From positions 2,104,501 to 2,168,500 of the forward strand of contig NZ_CP050313.1 in the NCBI RefSeq assembly GCF_011765625.1: DNA of 64,000 bases. Direction: 5' to 3'. Positions within the stretch are counted from its first letter, which is position 1; the number at the start of each line of letters is the position of its first letter. A model generated the notes under the pieces. It did not search any database. It saw only the letters and a list, made by a program, of their open reading frames with translations, and was not told where the DNA came from. The DNA comes from Shewanella aestuarii. Lineage in GTDB: Bacteria; Pseudomonadota; Gammaproteobacteria; Enterobacterales; Shewanellaceae. The translations under genes were made by a program, and so were the position numbers. Shown here piece by piece: positions 1 through 11,026 of this stretch.

Positions 1-1198
<1,198 letters not shown>

Positions 1199-1573
1199 TT
1201 AAACGCGAGAAAATATTAGTTGTTGCCCCAGATACACCATGAAAATACACAGTATGACGTTCAACAACACATTAAGAATACTTTTAAACCAAAGACCTTG
1301 CTGCATGAGCAGCAGAGTATCATTGGAAAAAGTTGAAAACGTTGTTAATGCCCCTAACAAACCAACACCTATCATCGATTTTAGTTCAGGACTTAAATGG
1401 CTAAGCTGACCAAGAGCATAAACCATTCCCATTAGAAACGATCCCAGTACATTGACCATCAGTGTACCAAAAGGAAAACTGCTTCCAAATACTTGGATCA
1501 TAAATAATGAAATAAGATAGCGTAAAACTGCACCAATCGAGCCACCCAGGGCAACAAAAAGGATATTAGTCAT
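1199..1573 (-). CDS. crcB: Fluoride ion exporter CrcB/Fluc
   Basis: Small inner-membrane fluoride channel that works as a dual-topology dimer and relieves fluoride toxicity. The 124-residue protein has four hydrophobic helices, the early [10 protein letters not shown] motif and the family signature [16 protein letters not shown] in the middle. The longest frame would start at 1588, five codons earlier. The ATG at 1573 ([11 protein letters not shown]) overlaps the rarA stop as ATGACTAA and gives the usual CrcB length, so it is preferred. It is translationally coupled to rarA. No crcB/fluoride riboswitch was recognised upstream, as expected for a gene inside an operon. Confidence 0.93.
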   Translation of the reverse strand: MTNILFVALGGSIGAVLRYLISLFMIQVFGSSFPFGTLMVNVLGSFLMGMVYALGQLSHLSPELKSMIGVGLLGALTTFSTFSNDTLLLMQQGLWFKSILNVLLNVILCIFMVYLGQQLIFSRV

Positions 1574-2897
1574 ATCGTTTATGCTCACTTTGTTGATCTA
1601 ATTGGTGCAAGTTAGCCAATTTATCTTTGATTCGTTTTTCAAAACCACGAGCTGTGGGTTGATAAAATTGACTATGCTGTAATGACTCTGGAAAATAGTT
1701 TTCGCCTGCAGCAAAAGCTCCTGGTTCATCATGGGCATACCGATATTCTTGACCAAAACCTATGTCTTTCATCAGTTGAGTTGGTGCATTACGTAAATGA
1801 TGAGGCACTGGCTCATGGCCTGTTTGACGAGCAAGGTCTCGCGCCTGTTTAAACGCAGTGTAAACCGCATTACTTTTAGGCGCGCTAGCGAGATACAAAA
1901 CCGCTTGAGCAATCGCACGTTCGCCTTCAGCTGGGCCAATACGATGGAAACAGTCCCAAGCATTTAATGCAACCGTCATTGCCATTGGATCTGCGTTACC
2001 AATATCCTCAGAAGCAATCGCCAGTAAACGGCGTGCGACATATAGCGGGTCGCCACCGCCTTCTAATATGCGGCAATACCAATAAAGTGCAGCATCGGGT
2101 GCAGAGCCACGTACAGACTTATGCACTGCTGAAATTAAATCGTAAAATTGATCGCCATTTTTGTCATAACCTGCAACTTGGTGGCCCGCAACTTGAGTCA
2201 GCATATCTAAACTAAACTCACCGCCATCCGCTACTAAATCGCTCATTAATTCAATTAAATTAAGTGCCTTACGGGCATCGCCCTCGCAAATATTAGCTAA
2301 GGATTGTGCGACTAAGTCTGGTAATACATACTGCTTCTCACCAAAGCCACGTTCTTTATCTTGTAATGCTTGCTGAGCAATCTGAATTATTTCATCATCG
2401 GTTAAGCGGTTAATTAAATAGACTCTGGCACGGGAAAGTAGCGCATTATTTATTTCAAATGAGGGATTTTCAGTGGTTGCGCCAATAAAGATCACTGTGC
2501 CATCTTCTATAAAAGGCAAAAACGCATCTTGCTGACTTTTATTAAATCGATGAACTTCATCAACAAATAACAAGGTACGTTGGCCACGACTTTGAGCAAT
2601 AGCTTTCGCTTGTTCAATCGCTGCACGAATATCTTTAACACCAGAGGTTACAGCTGAAATCCGCTCAACATGTGCGTTGGCATAATGCGCAACAAGCTCC
2701 GCTAAGGTTGTTTTTCCGGTACCTGGCGGCCCCCAAAGCAACATAGAATGAGCACGGTTAGCTTCTAATGCTTGACGTAAAGGTTTCCCTTCACCCAACA
2801 GATGCTTTTGACCTATGTATTCACTAATGACACGTGGTCGCATTCTAGCCGCTAACGGCCTGAAATCAGGGGCGAAGTTAAAATCTAAATTTGCCAC
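1566..2897 (-). CDS. rarA: Replication-associated recombination ATPase RarA (MgsA)
   Basis: AAA+ ATPase of the clamp-loader family that acts at stalled replication forks and interacts with SSB. The 443-residue protein carries Walker A GPPGTGKT at residues 56-63, Walker [11 protein letters not shown] near 110, sensor 1 [10 protein letters not shown] and the conserved C-terminal RarA region ([20 protein letters not shown]). The start is GTG at 2897; the N-terminus ([19 protein letters not shown]) aligns with the known start of E. coli RarA, although the Shine-Dalgarno is weak. It lies 6 bp downstream of the lolA stop and overlaps crcB, in the lolA-rarA-serS arrangement conserved in enterics and Shewanella. 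Confidence 0.97.
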   Translation of the reverse strand: MANLDFNFAPDFRPLAARMRPRVISEYIGQKHLLGEGKPLRQALEANRAHSMLLWGPPGTGKTTLAELVAHYANAHVERISAVTSGVKDIRAAIEQAKAIAQSRGQRTLLFVDEVHRFNKSQQDAFLPFIEDGTVIFIGATTENPSFEINNALLSRARVYLINRLTDDEIIQIAQQALQDKERGFGEKQYVLPDLVAQSLANICEGDARKALNLIELMSDLVADGGEFSLDMLTQVAGHQVAGYDKNGDQFYDLISAVHKSVRGSAPDAALYWYCRILEGGGDPLYVARRLLAIASEDIGNADPMAMTVALNAWDCFHRIGPAEGERAIAQAVLYLASAPKSNAVYTAFKQARDLARQTGHEPVPHHLRNAPTQLMKDIGFGQEYRYAHDEPGAFAAGENYFPESLQHSQFYQPTARGFEKRIKDKLANLHQLDQQSEHKRYD

Positions 2898-2903
2898 AGT
2901 AAC

Positions 2904-3545
2904 TTATTGGACCTGCTTTAAACGTTGATCGTCAATATCAACATTTTCAGGAATAGCAAAACTAAAAATAGCTTGTTCGCTTTCGTTGACTACGCGCTGC
3001 TCAGACAAACTAAATTGGCTTAAATTGCCTTGTTCATCAGTTAAATTGAAAGATGATAACTGATTTTGCTTAAAACACACGTTCACTGACACCACATTGC
3101 CAGTGACAGTTTTAGGCTGAATATCAAAACAGTCCTCTTTAGCCTGAACAGAGGTAACCGAATACTGTGACCAGGTCTGCTCATCACGGTGAACCAATAA
3201 AGCTATTGGTGAGGCATCTACCGCTTGCGACACATCCATTACCGTGACTTCTTCTGCAAATGGATTGTAGATCCACAAGTTTAAACCATCAGCAACGATT
3301 AACGATTCATCTGGCTGAGTTAGATGCCAATAGAACTTATTCGGATATGATAAGGCAAAGATACCCTCACCTGATTGAATTTGCTTATTGTTTACATCGG
3401 TAACCTGCTGGACAAATTTTGCATGCAGGCTATCAATGTTACTCAGTTTATCTCTAAGTGCGCTGGCATCATCAGCAAATACAGCTCCACTGCAAATCAA
3501 TGTAGATGCCATAATTGAAATTTTCATAGCTTGCTTAAATAGCAT
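2904..3545 (-). CDS. lolA: Outer-membrane lipoprotein carrier LolA
   Basis: Periplasmic chaperone that takes lipoproteins from LolCDE and delivers them to LolB at the outer membrane. The 213-residue precursor has a Sec signal peptide (ICSGAVFA, cleaved about residue 24) and then the LolA opening DDASALRDKLSNIDSLHAKFVQ. The QSGEGIFALSYPNKFYWHLTQPDESLIVADG region is typical of the beta-sheet half-barrel. An AGGA about 7 bases before the ATG at 3545 supports this start over the internal ATG at 3527. Its likely clients in this window are the two lipoprotein glycosidases, and a LolC/E permease lies at the far edge. Confidence 0.96.
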   Translation of the reverse strand: MLFKQAMKISIMASTLICSGAVFADDASALRDKLSNIDSLHAKFVQQVTDVNNKQIQSGEGIFALSYPNKFYWHLTQPDESLIVADGLNLWIYNPFAEEVTVMDVSQAVDASPIALLVHRDEQTWSQYSVTSVQAKEDCFDIQPKTVTGNVVSVNVCFKQNQLSSFNLTDEQGNLSQFSLSEQRVVNESEQAIFSFAIPENVDIDDQRLKQVQ

Positions 3546-3556
3546 ACTTTTTCCTA

Positions 3557-6244
3557 TTAATGCTTTGGTGGCGGTGGCGCTAATACTTCACGATTACCAT
3601 TATGACCTTGGGAACTCACAATACCTTGTGACTCCATCATTTCGATAATACGTGCTGCGCGGTTATAACCAATCTTAAATTTACGTTGAACGCTTGAAAT
3701 TGAACCGCGACGGGTTTCGGTAACAAATGCCACAGCTTCATCATACAATGCATCTAATTCTTCTTCATTATCTGAGGTTTCTCCCGGCAATAACACTTGC
3801 TCACCATCAGAAACACCATTTAAAATTTCATCAATATATTGCGGTTTACCACGTTCACACCAATCAGCAACCACCTTGTGTACTTCATGATCATCAATAA
3901 ATGCACCATGAATTCGGCTTGGAACACTGGTTCCTGGTGGCAAATACAACATATCTCCCATACCCAATAAGGTTTCAGCACCTTGTTGATCTAAAATGGT
4001 ACGAGAATCAATACGCGATGAGACTTGGAATGCAATTCGTGTTGGAATATTCGCCTTAATTAAGCCAGTGATCACATCTACCGATGGGCGTTGTGTGGCT
4101 AAAATTAAGTGGATCCCAGCCGCACGGGCTTTTTGCGCAATACGGGCAATAAGTTCTTCAACCTTTTTGCCAACAATCATAATCATGTCGGCAAATTCAT
4201 CAACGACAACAACAATTGCGGGTAATTTTTCTAACGGCGGCGCTTCATCTAGCATGCTTTCAGATTGCTTCCACAAGGGATCGGGTATGTATTCGCCCAT
4301 AGCAGCGGCTTCTTTAATTTTGATGTTATAACCTTTAAGGTTACGCACACCTAATGCGGACATGAGTTTATAACGACGCTCCATTTCTCCGACACACCAT
4401 CGTAAAGCATTCGAGGCCTCTTTCATGTCGGTGACCACTTCACAGAGTAAATGTGGTATCCCTTCATACACAGATAACTCAAGCATTTTAGGGTCAATCA
4501 TGATAAAGCGAACATCGTCAGGACCAGATTTATACAACAAACTGGTGATCATCACGTTCACGCCAACAGACTTACCAGAACCCGTTGTACCTGCAACCAA
4601 AAGATGTGGCATTTTTGCAAGGTCAACTACCACTGGCTCACCTGAAATATCTTGGCCTAATACCATCGACAAGGTTGACTTACTGTCTCTAAATTCTTGA
4701 CTGTCTAACACATCGCGCATAAATACTGTTTCACGGAATTTGTTCGGTAACTCTAAGCCGACATAAGCTTTACCAGGGATAACTTCAACCACACGTACGT
4801 TTTCAGACAACAATGAGCGCGCCAAATCTTTTGATAGATTTGTGATTTTTGATGCTTTTACGCCCGGTGCCAATTCTAGTTCAAAGCGGGTAATTACCGG
4901 CCCAGGAAACACGCCCACCACGTTAGCTATAATATTAAAGTCTGCTAATTTTGCTTCAACCAATCTAGCAACTTGTTCCAACTCTTCTTCGCTAATTGGA
5001 TTTTTCTTTCTATCTGGCACATCAAGTAAGCTAATGCTTGGTAGTGGCGCCATTGGTTTTCTGGCCTCTTGAGGTGTCTGGCCATCAATAAGCACGATAC
5101 CATCTACAATTTTGGCTTCTTTTTTAGGCGCTTGGCGTGCTACCAGTGCCCCAGTAGAATGTGTGGTATCAAATTCAGGTGCCTGTTCGTCAATATTACG
5201 AGTAACTTGATCTAATGAGGCAAGCTCTTCAACATCATCAATAGCGGAAAAACTTGGGGTTTTATCTTCCTCTTCAGCATTCCAAGGAACAAAAGAAGGT
5301 TCAATATCATTAATATCTTGATGAGTCATTAAGGGTTGTAATGTGTCATCGTCATCAAAATCAGACTGAATCTCAACGGATTCCTGTTTCGCTTTTCGAC
5401 TAAAAAAGCTACGCTTTTTATCCGCTTTTGAGATAGGCACTTCAAAAGATTTAGTTTTAGTTTCAGGTTGTTGTTCGTTAATGATGGGTGATGCACCAGT
5501 ATCAGAATCAGCTCTTGTTGGTTTTATATCGGCTACCGTTTCTACATTGTCTTCTTCAAAACCCTTTTCTCTGCGAGCTTTAAAGTTATCAACCACAGAC
5601 ATAAAGCCTCGTGTATCTTCTGTTTCACGCTCACGTGTCAGGCTTTGAGGAATAGACCATATTTTAAGTGCTAACCAAATACAACCATGACCAAGTAATT
5701 CAATAATGGTTAACCAGCTTATCCCCGTAGCAAGCGTAAAACCTGCACCAATAAAACACAGCAATAATAGTGTGGTACCTAACACATTAAAATATGGCAG
5801 CATGGCTTGACTGATCACATCCCCTGCAACGCCACCAGCAGAAAATACATAAATGTCATCAACATTCATGCTCACTAGTGAGGCAAGCGCAAGTACCATT
5901 AACATAAAACCGATAATGCGTAATCCCACAGAGAAATAGTCAATCTCCAATAATCGATGAGCTCGATTAAAGAAAAACCAACCTGTTGTCGCAATAATGA
6001 TAGGAATTAGATAGGCAATAAAACCAAAGAAATAAAATAATACATCCGCAGTCCAAGCACCAACAGCACCAGTCCAGTTGTGTATTTCACCTTGAAAATG
6101 TGACTGACTCCAACCCGGATCATTTGGATTGAAGCTAGACAGAGCAAGTAAAATGTAGGTTGCAATCATGCAACAAAAAATTAAACCACCTTCAAGAAGT
6201 CGCTGAAGACCACTTAGGGTTTTTACACTATTTCCTTGAGTCAA
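3557..6244 (-). CDS. ftsK: Cell division DNA translocase FtsK
   Basis: Septum-anchored dsDNA motor that clears the dif region and activates XerCD. The 895-residue protein has four or five N-terminal membrane helices (to about residue 200), an acidic low-complexity linker (about 200-400), the RecA-like motor with Walker [11 protein letters not shown] near residue 550 and Walker [13 protein letters not shown]-terminal winged-helix gamma domain (last 65 residues, [22 protein letters not shown]) reads KOPS. The start is TTG at 6244; no in-frame ATG precedes it, and a GGA lies 9-10 bases upstream. The linker is shorter than in E. coli FtsK (1,329 residues). The lolA ATG follows its stop by 11 bp, so they probably form one operon. 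Confidence 0.96.
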   Translation of the reverse strand: MTQGNSVKTLSGLQRLLEGGLIFCCMIATYILLALSSFNPNDPGWSQSHFQGEIHNWTGAVGAWTADVLFYFFGFIAYLIPIIIATTGWFFFNRAHRLLEIDYFSVGLRIIGFMLMVLALASLVSMNVDDIYVFSAGGVAGDVISQAMLPYFNVLGTTLLLLCFIGAGFTLATGISWLTIIELLGHGCIWLALKIWSIPQSLTRERETEDTRGFMSVVDNFKARREKGFEEDNVETVADIKPTRADSDTGASPIINEQQPETKTKSFEVPISKADKKRSFFSRKAKQESVEIQSDFDDDDTLQPLMTHQDINDIEPSFVPWNAEEEDKTPSFSAIDDVEELASLDQVTRNIDEQAPEFDTTHSTGALVARQAPKKEAKIVDGIVLIDGQTPQEARKPMAPLPSISLLDVPDRKKNPISEEELEQVARLVEAKLADFNIIANVVGVFPGPVITRFELELAPGVKASKITNLSKDLARSLLSENVRVVEVIPGKAYVGLELPNKFRETVFMRDVLDSQEFRDSKSTLSMVLGQDISGEPVVVDLAKMPHLLVAGTTGSGKSVGVNVMITSLLYKSGPDDVRFIMIDPKMLELSVYEGIPHLLCEVVTDMKEASNALRWCVGEMERRYKLMSALGVRNLKGYNIKIKEAAAMGEYIPDPLWKQSESMLDEAPPLEKLPAIVVVVDEFADMIMIVGKKVEELIARIAQKARAAGIHLILATQRPSVDVITGLIKANIPTRIAFQVSSRIDSRTILDQQGAETLLGMGDMLYLPPGTSVPSRIHGAFIDDHEVHKVVADWCERGKPQYIDEILNGVSDGEQVLLPGETSDNEEELDALYDEAVAFVTETRRGSISSVQRKFKIGYNRAARIIEMMESQGIVSSQGHNGNREVLAPPPPKH

Positions 6245-6400
6245 ACGAATTATCCATACCTGAAATTAGAAGAATTTAACATAACAGAATTTGTTAGTAT
6301 TTTCAGTGATTATGCACTTTCGAGACGATAAGCTCAATGGAATGTGAAGAGGATTTCACCGCTTACTGGGTGATAAAGTTTTCAAGCTGATTTTATGAAC

Positions 6401-6428
6401 AAAAATAGCAAGTTTCCTTGCTATTTTT
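6401..6428. terminator. Bidirectional terminator between ftsK and lrp
   Basis: A perfect 12-bp inverted repeat (AAAAATAGCAAG, loop TTTC, CTTGCTATTTTT) with A/T tracts at both arms. On the minus strand it lies after the lrp stop and before ftsK, so it mainly terminates lrp and isolates the ftsK operon, whose promoter should lie in 6245-6400. Confidence 0.8.
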
Positions 6429-6455
6429 CTTAGGGGTTAACAATTTACAGCCCTT

Positions 6456-6959
6456 TTACGACTCAGAAATAAGGTTAAGTGCGACTTTATTAGTTTGCTT
6501 AACTTCTTCCATCACCACGTATGTACGGGTATCAGAAACTGAGGGTAATTTTAACAAGGTTTCACCCAGTAAACGACGATATGCAGACATATCCGACACG
6601 CGGGTTTTTAACAAATAGTCAAAATCACCAGATACTAAATGACATTCTTGAATATCATCAAGTAGCTGAACAGCACGATTGAAGCGATCGAAAATATCTG
6701 GAGTATCACGATTTAAGGTGATTTCAACAAACACTAACAGTGATGCACCAAGGTAATGTGGGTTGACCAATGCAGCATAACCATTGATAAAACCTTGTTT
6801 CTCGAGTCGTTTAACTCTCTCTAAACAAGGTGTAGGGCTAAGACCAACACGCTTTGACAATTCAACATTAGAGATACGACCATCCGATTGGAGTTCGTTC
6901 AAAATGTTACGGTCAATACGGTCTAAATCTTTAACTGAATAGTTCTTATTATTTGCCAT
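6456..6959 (-). CDS. lrp: Leucine-responsive regulatory protein Lrp
   Basis: Global feast/famine transcription regulator. The 167-residue protein has an N-terminal helix-turn-helix (SNVELSKRVGLSPTPCLERV, about residues 29-48) and a C-terminal RAM/AsnC effector domain with the GxF/Y-D motif (VSGDFDYLLKTRV). Length and sequence fit true Lrp rather than AsnC. It is transcribed divergently from alanine dehydrogenase across a 182-bp region, and alanine and leucine are classical Lrp effectors, so direct control of ald is likely. The reading frame starts with ATG at 6959. Confidence 0.95.
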   Translation of the reverse strand: MANNKNYSVKDLDRIDRNILNELQSDGRISNVELSKRVGLSPTPCLERVKRLEKQGFINGYAALVNPHYLGASLLVFVEITLNRDTPDIFDRFNRAVQLLDDIQECHLVSGDFDYLLKTRVSDMSAYRRLLGETLLKLPSVSDTRTYVVMEEVKQTNKVALNLISES

Positions 6960-7141
6960 ATTTATAACTCTAATTTACCACTTTAACAACATTTTTATCT
7001 TTTTATTATCAAACTTCAGCAGCATAAACTACCTAGCCGGTACTATACTAGACACCTCTGAAATAAGCACGTTCAGGGATAAGAATTTATAAGAAAAATA
7101 CTCGTTACTCCTACGAGTTCAATCCAAATCGAGGCTCAAAA
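6960..7141. promoter_or_regulatory. Divergent lrp/ald control region
   Basis: A 182-bp A/T-rich intergenic region between divergent lrp and ald. A TATACT hexamer near 7044 could be the ald -10 box; no good -35 is present at 16-18 bp, which would fit activation by Lrp. Discrete Lrp sites cannot be assigned by eye because the motif is degenerate. Confidence 0.4.
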
Positions 7142-8257
7142 ATGATTATTGGTGTTCCAACAGAAATCAAAAACCACGAATATCGTGTTGGTATGGTTCC
7201 TTCAAGCGTTCGCGAATTGACAAGTAAAGGTCATGAAGTCTTTGTTCAGTCTGATGCTGGTGTTGGTATTGGCTTTACTGATCAAGATTATATCGAAGCA
7301 GGTGCTTCAATTTTGGCTACTGCAGCTGAAATCTTCGCTAAAGCTGACATGATTGTAAAAGTAAAAGAGCCGCAAGCTGTTGAGCGTGCAATGTTACGTG
7401 AAGACCAAATCTTATTTACTTATTTGCATTTGGCACCAGATTTACCGCAAACAGAAGATTTAATTAACAGCGGTGCAGTATGTATCGCTTATGAAACTGT
7501 GACAGATGACCGTGGTGGCTTACCATTACTTGCTCCTATGTCTGAAGTCGCAGGACGAATGTCAATTCAAGCTGGCGCTCGTGCTCTTGAAAAGTCATTA
7601 GGTGGCCGTGGCATGTTATTAGGTGGCGTACCAGGTGTTGAGCCTGCCAAAGTTGTTATTATTGGCGGCGGCATGGTGGGAACAAATGCTGCGCAAATGG
7701 CTGTAGGTATGGGTGCTGACGTGGTCGTACTTGACCGCAGCATTGATGCTTTACGACGCTTAAATGTCCAGTTTGGCTCTGCCGTTAAAGCTATATATTC
7801 AACTGCCGATGCGATTGAGCGCCATGTTTTAGAAGCCGATCTTGTTATTGGTGGTGTACTTGTGCCAGGTGCAGCTGCACCAAAACTTGTTACCAAAGAG
7901 ATGATCAAGCGCATGAAACCTGGCAGTGCCATTGTTGACGTAGCTATTGACCAAGGCGGCTGTGTTGAAACCTCGCACGCCACCACTCACCAAGATCCAA
8001 CTTACATAGTAGATGACGTCGTTCACTATTGTGTGGCAAACATGCCAGGAGCTGTGGCACGAACTTCAACGTTTGCATTGAACAATGCTACCTTACCTTA
8101 CATCATTAAATTGGCGAACTTGGGTTACAAACAAGCATTGTTACATGACAAACATTTACTTAATGGTTTAAATGTTATCCATGGGAAGTTGGTTTGTAAG
8201 GAAGTCGCAGAAGCATTAAATCTGCCTTTCACTGATCCTAAAGCTCTATTGGCGTAG
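7142..8257 (+). CDS. ald: Alanine dehydrogenase
   Basis: NAD-dependent oxidative deamination of L-alanine to pyruvate and ammonia in the cytoplasm, also usable for alanine synthesis. The 371-residue protein matches the family length. Visible are the N-terminal EYRVGMVPSSV (substrate-binding Arg15), VKVKEPQ (catalytic-region Lys), TYLHLAPD (catalytic His96), the Rossmann motif VIIGGGMVGTNAA near residues 172-184 and VDVAIDQGGCVETS with the catalytic Asp. A GAGG about 7 bases before ATG 7142 supports the start. It is monocistronic, with its own terminator, and lies opposite lrp, its probable regulator. Confidence 0.97.
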   Translation: MIIGVPTEIKNHEYRVGMVPSSVRELTSKGHEVFVQSDAGVGIGFTDQDYIEAGASILATAAEIFAKADMIVKVKEPQAVERAMLREDQILFTYLHLAPDLPQTEDLINSGAVCIAYETVTDDRGGLPLLAPMSEVAGRMSIQAGARALEKSLGGRGMLLGGVPGVEPAKVVIIGGGMVGTNAAQMAVGMGADVVVLDRSIDALRRLNVQFGSAVKAIYSTADAIERHVLEADLVIGGVLVPGAAAPKLVTKEMIKRMKPGSAIVDVAIDQGGCVETSHATTHQDPTYIVDDVVHYCVANMPGAVARTSTFALNNATLPYIIKLANLGYKQALLHDKHLLNGLNVIHGKLVCKEVAEALNLPFTDPKALLA

Positions 8258-8280
8258 ACTTTAGCCTATTGTAATAAAAA

Positions 8281-8309
8281 AATACCGCTAAATTAGCGGT
8301 ATTTTTTTT
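8281..8309 (+). terminator. Rho-independent terminator of ald
   Basis: A 10-bp stem (AATACCGCTA / TAGCGGTATT) with a 3-base loop followed by a run of eight T, 23 bp after the ald stop. Confidence 0.92.
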
Positions 8310-8425
8310 GATAAAAAGGCTCATCTTAAACAGAATAAAGTGTGGTTATTATATTGAAACTCAAAATAAACAACTGTTTTAAATCATACAAATGATTGAA
8401 AGACATAATCGTGCAATCTAACTGG

Positions 8426-10672
8426 TTAACTATCGGATAATAAAGAGATAAATTCGTTCTTAGGCATAGGACGATAAAAATAATAGCCTTGCACAAAAGG
8501 GATGTTCTGTTGATTGATAAAGGCTAATTGTGCTTCGGTTTCTACCCCTTCAGCAATCACATTCAGATCGAGCGCTTTACTGATACTGACAATTGCTTCT
8601 ATCAAGGCTTTATGGCGTTTATCGGTTTCTAATTGCTGTATAAATGATTTATCTATTTTAACTTGATCAACAGGAAAATTAACTAAATAGGACAATGATG
8701 AATATCCGGTACCAAAATCATCAATTGAAATACGTATACCTCGCTTTCTCAGCATAGATAACAACTCATTGACTTCATTTTTTTGCTTCATCAATAGTGA
8801 TTCTGTGATCTCTAAAGTAATTAACTTATATGGAAAAACATCAATATCGAGCTCTTGTAAGATGTCATCGAAAAATTGGATAAAGTTGTGTTGAAGCTCA
8901 GAAGACCAAAACTCTAACGTTGAAACGTTAATTGAAATTGGCATAGTGATGTTTTTTTGCTGTAACTCTATAGCTGTGATCACAGCTTGCTTTCTCACCC
9001 ATGCGCCAATCTCAACAATCAAGCCAGATTGTTCAGCAATAGGAATAAATTCATCAGGAGGAATAAACTCATCATTATATCGCCAACGCAGTAAAGCTTC
9101 TGCTTTAACAATTTTACCTGATTTGGGCTCTACAATGGGTTGATAATAAAGTTGTAATTCCCCCTGGTGAATCGCTTTCTTTAAATGAAAGTGAATCTTA
9201 GCGGTACGTTCAGCTTCTATTTGAATTTCTTGATTGAAAAATTGATAACAATTGCGCCCTCTTGCTTTGGCATTATACATGGCTTGGCTGGCACAATTTA
9301 GCAGTTGTTCGGCACTTATGGCATCGCTACCATAACGCGCAAAACCGATACTCATTGTCAGTGAAATATGCTGACCATTAATGAGTATTTCACGGCCAAT
9401 TTCTTTACTGACAAGGTTTGCAAGGGACACTAAATCTTCAGAATTTTGATTACCGGAAAAGACAATCGCAAATTCATCGGCGGCGACTCGTGCAGGTAAG
9501 CTGTTTTCAGGCAACACCTTAATTAAGCGGCTCGCCACGTTACGCAAAACAAGATCACCATTGTCATGCCCTAAGGTATCATTGATTTGTTTAAAATAAT
9601 CTAAATCTAACAGCATGATACTGAATTTAGCTGATTGGTAATCTTGGTTTGTTCCCTGCTTAATTAGCTCTTCTAATTTTTTGAATAGGTATTTACGATT
9701 AGCCAAGCCTGTTAACTGATCATAATTGTTTTGAAAATCTATTAATTTTTCAGCTGTTTTACGCGCTGTAATATCAGTAAACATCCATGCATAACAATTT
9801 TGTCGTGTCAATGAATCACGGATCACAGTGACAATTAATTTGATGTCAATGATATCATCTGCCGCTTTTAACCCTTTAAGTTGCCCTTGCCAAGCATGCC
9901 CTCTCTCTATACTAAGCATTAAATCGTTAACAAGTTCAGGATCTGAGCAGCTCAAATACTGGACAATATCAAAAAATTTTGAATCCGCAATGTAACTTGG
10001 AGTAGATTCTAAAAAGGTAGGATTTACCGATAACACATCATGCTTGTCATTGGTGATCACTAAGGCAATGGGCAAATTTTCAAATATTTTACTATTTAAA
10101 CGTTGCAGATGAAGGCCACGACTGCGTTCGATCGCTAAACTTGCCAGTCTTGCTGCTTCTTGAATTAAATTGAGATCTTGATCTGTAGGGGCTTTTATTG
10201 TGTCGTAATACATAGCAAATGTACCTAACACTTTTCCAACACTATCAAAAATAGGTTCAGACCAACAAGCTTTAAGACCCGCCTTTAATGGAAGTTGCTT
10301 ATAAGCCTCCCAATATGGATGATTCTCAATATCTTCAACAATCACTCGTTGACATAAAAAAGCAGCGGTTCCACAAGAACCCACATTAGGGCCAATTCCA
10401 ACACCATTTATTGCTTCATTGTATTCAGAAGGCAAATTAGGTGCGGCTCCTGACAACAATCGTTTACCATCATCACTTAACAGTAAAACAGACGCTTTTG
10501 TCCCCACTTTTTGTGCTTCAATCAGTAGAACCAATGCATGTAGAATTTCGCCTAAAGGTAGGCCTTCAAGTACCATGTTTAAAATAGCACTATAACGCTC
10601 AATACTAGAACGATAATCACTCGTACTAACTTGAGTAAGGTAATCTTTCATATCTGGCTGACCCGAGTCCAT
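8426..10672 (-). CDS. GAF-PAS-GGDEF-EAL cyclic-di-GMP phosphodiesterase with degenerate cyclase site
   Basis: Soluble 748-residue c-di-GMP enzyme. Domains in order: GAF (about 45-185), PAS (about 190-310, followed by TDITARKTAEKL), GGDEF (about 315-480) and EAL (about 490-740). The GGDEF active loop reads AADEF at residues 397-401, and no RxxD inhibitory site precedes it, so cyclase activity is unlikely. The EAL domain keeps all expected catalytic residues: AEALLRW near 524, ISINVS, TLEITES, IDDFGTGYSS, KIDKSF, AEGVETEAQ and VQGYYF. Hydrolysis of c-di-GMP is the expected output, with the GGDEF domain possibly acting as a GTP sensor. The ATG at 10672 is preceded by GGAG at 5 bp. It is monocistronic. 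The GAF ligand is unknown. Confidence 0.92.
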   Translation of the reverse strand: MDSGQPDMKDYLTQVSTSDYRSSIERYSAILNMVLEGLPLGEILHALVLLIEAQKVGTKASVLLLSDDGKRLLSGAAPNLPSEYNEAINGVGIGPNVGSCGTAAFLCQRVIVEDIENHPYWEAYKQLPLKAGLKACWSEPIFDSVGKVLGTFAMYYDTIKAPTDQDLNLIQEAARLASLAIERSRGLHLQRLNSKIFENLPIALVITNDKHDVLSVNPTFLESTPSYIADSKFFDIVQYLSCSDPELVNDLMLSIERGHAWQGQLKGLKAADDIIDIKLIVTVIRDSLTRQNCYAWMFTDITARKTAEKLIDFQNNYDQLTGLANRKYLFKKLEELIKQGTNQDYQSAKFSIMLLDLDYFKQINDTLGHDNGDLVLRNVASRLIKVLPENSLPARVAADEFAIVFSGNQNSEDLVSLANLVSKEIGREILINGQHISLTMSIGFARYGSDAISAEQLLNCASQAMYNAKARGRNCYQFFNQEIQIEAERTAKIHFHLKKAIHQGELQLYYQPIVEPKSGKIVKAEALLRWRYNDEFIPPDEFIPIAEQSGLIVEIGAWVRKQAVITAIELQQKNITMPISINVSTLEFWSSELQHNFIQFFDDILQELDIDVFPYKLITLEITESLLMKQKNEVNELLSMLRKRGIRISIDDFGTGYSSLSYLVNFPVDQVKIDKSFIQQLETDKRHKALIEAIVSISKALDLNVIAEGVETEAQLAFINQQNIPFVQGYYFYRPMPKNEFISLLSDS

Positions 10673-11026
10673 AAAACTCCAAAAACAGAGACTAAATGCC
10701 GAAAACTGCTAAATGATTAGTATTAGATTATGCATAAAGACAAACATTATCAAACTTTAATAGTGAATAAATTTATCTTGATGATTAAATAAACAGCCAG
10801 TTAAGTTTTCACAGATATTTAATTTAATTTTGATGTAAAAAAATGAGCGGTATATAACAAAAAAATGAGTGTAAATGGTTAACTTTTTAAGAAAAATCAC
10901 CTTATAAATAAAATGGTAAAATCAAATTTATCTAGCAAAAAATAGTTTATGTTGAAACACTAACAGATAATAAAAAACCCATAATTAACTACTTAATTAT
11001 GGGTATAGATTCAATGTGATGTTTAG
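10673..11026. other. Intergenic region, AT-rich
   Basis: 354 bp, very A/T-rich. It contains the promoter region of the GGDEF-EAL gene (not resolved), two near-identical A7-TGAG tracts at about 10847 and 10860, and, at its low-coordinate-gene end, the terminator of the RNA methyltransferase. No small gene was seen. Confidence 0.5.
10971..11004 (-). terminator. Terminator of the RNA methyltransferase gene
   Basis: A perfect 12-bp stem (ACCCATAATTAA / TTAATTATGGGT) with loop CTAC. On the minus strand the stem is followed by TTTTTT, placing it just after the stop at 11027. Confidence 0.88.

Noticed and set aside
10847..10880. Two near-identical A7-TGAG tracts
   Set aside because: Too short and too A/T-rich to call a repeat element or regulatory pair.
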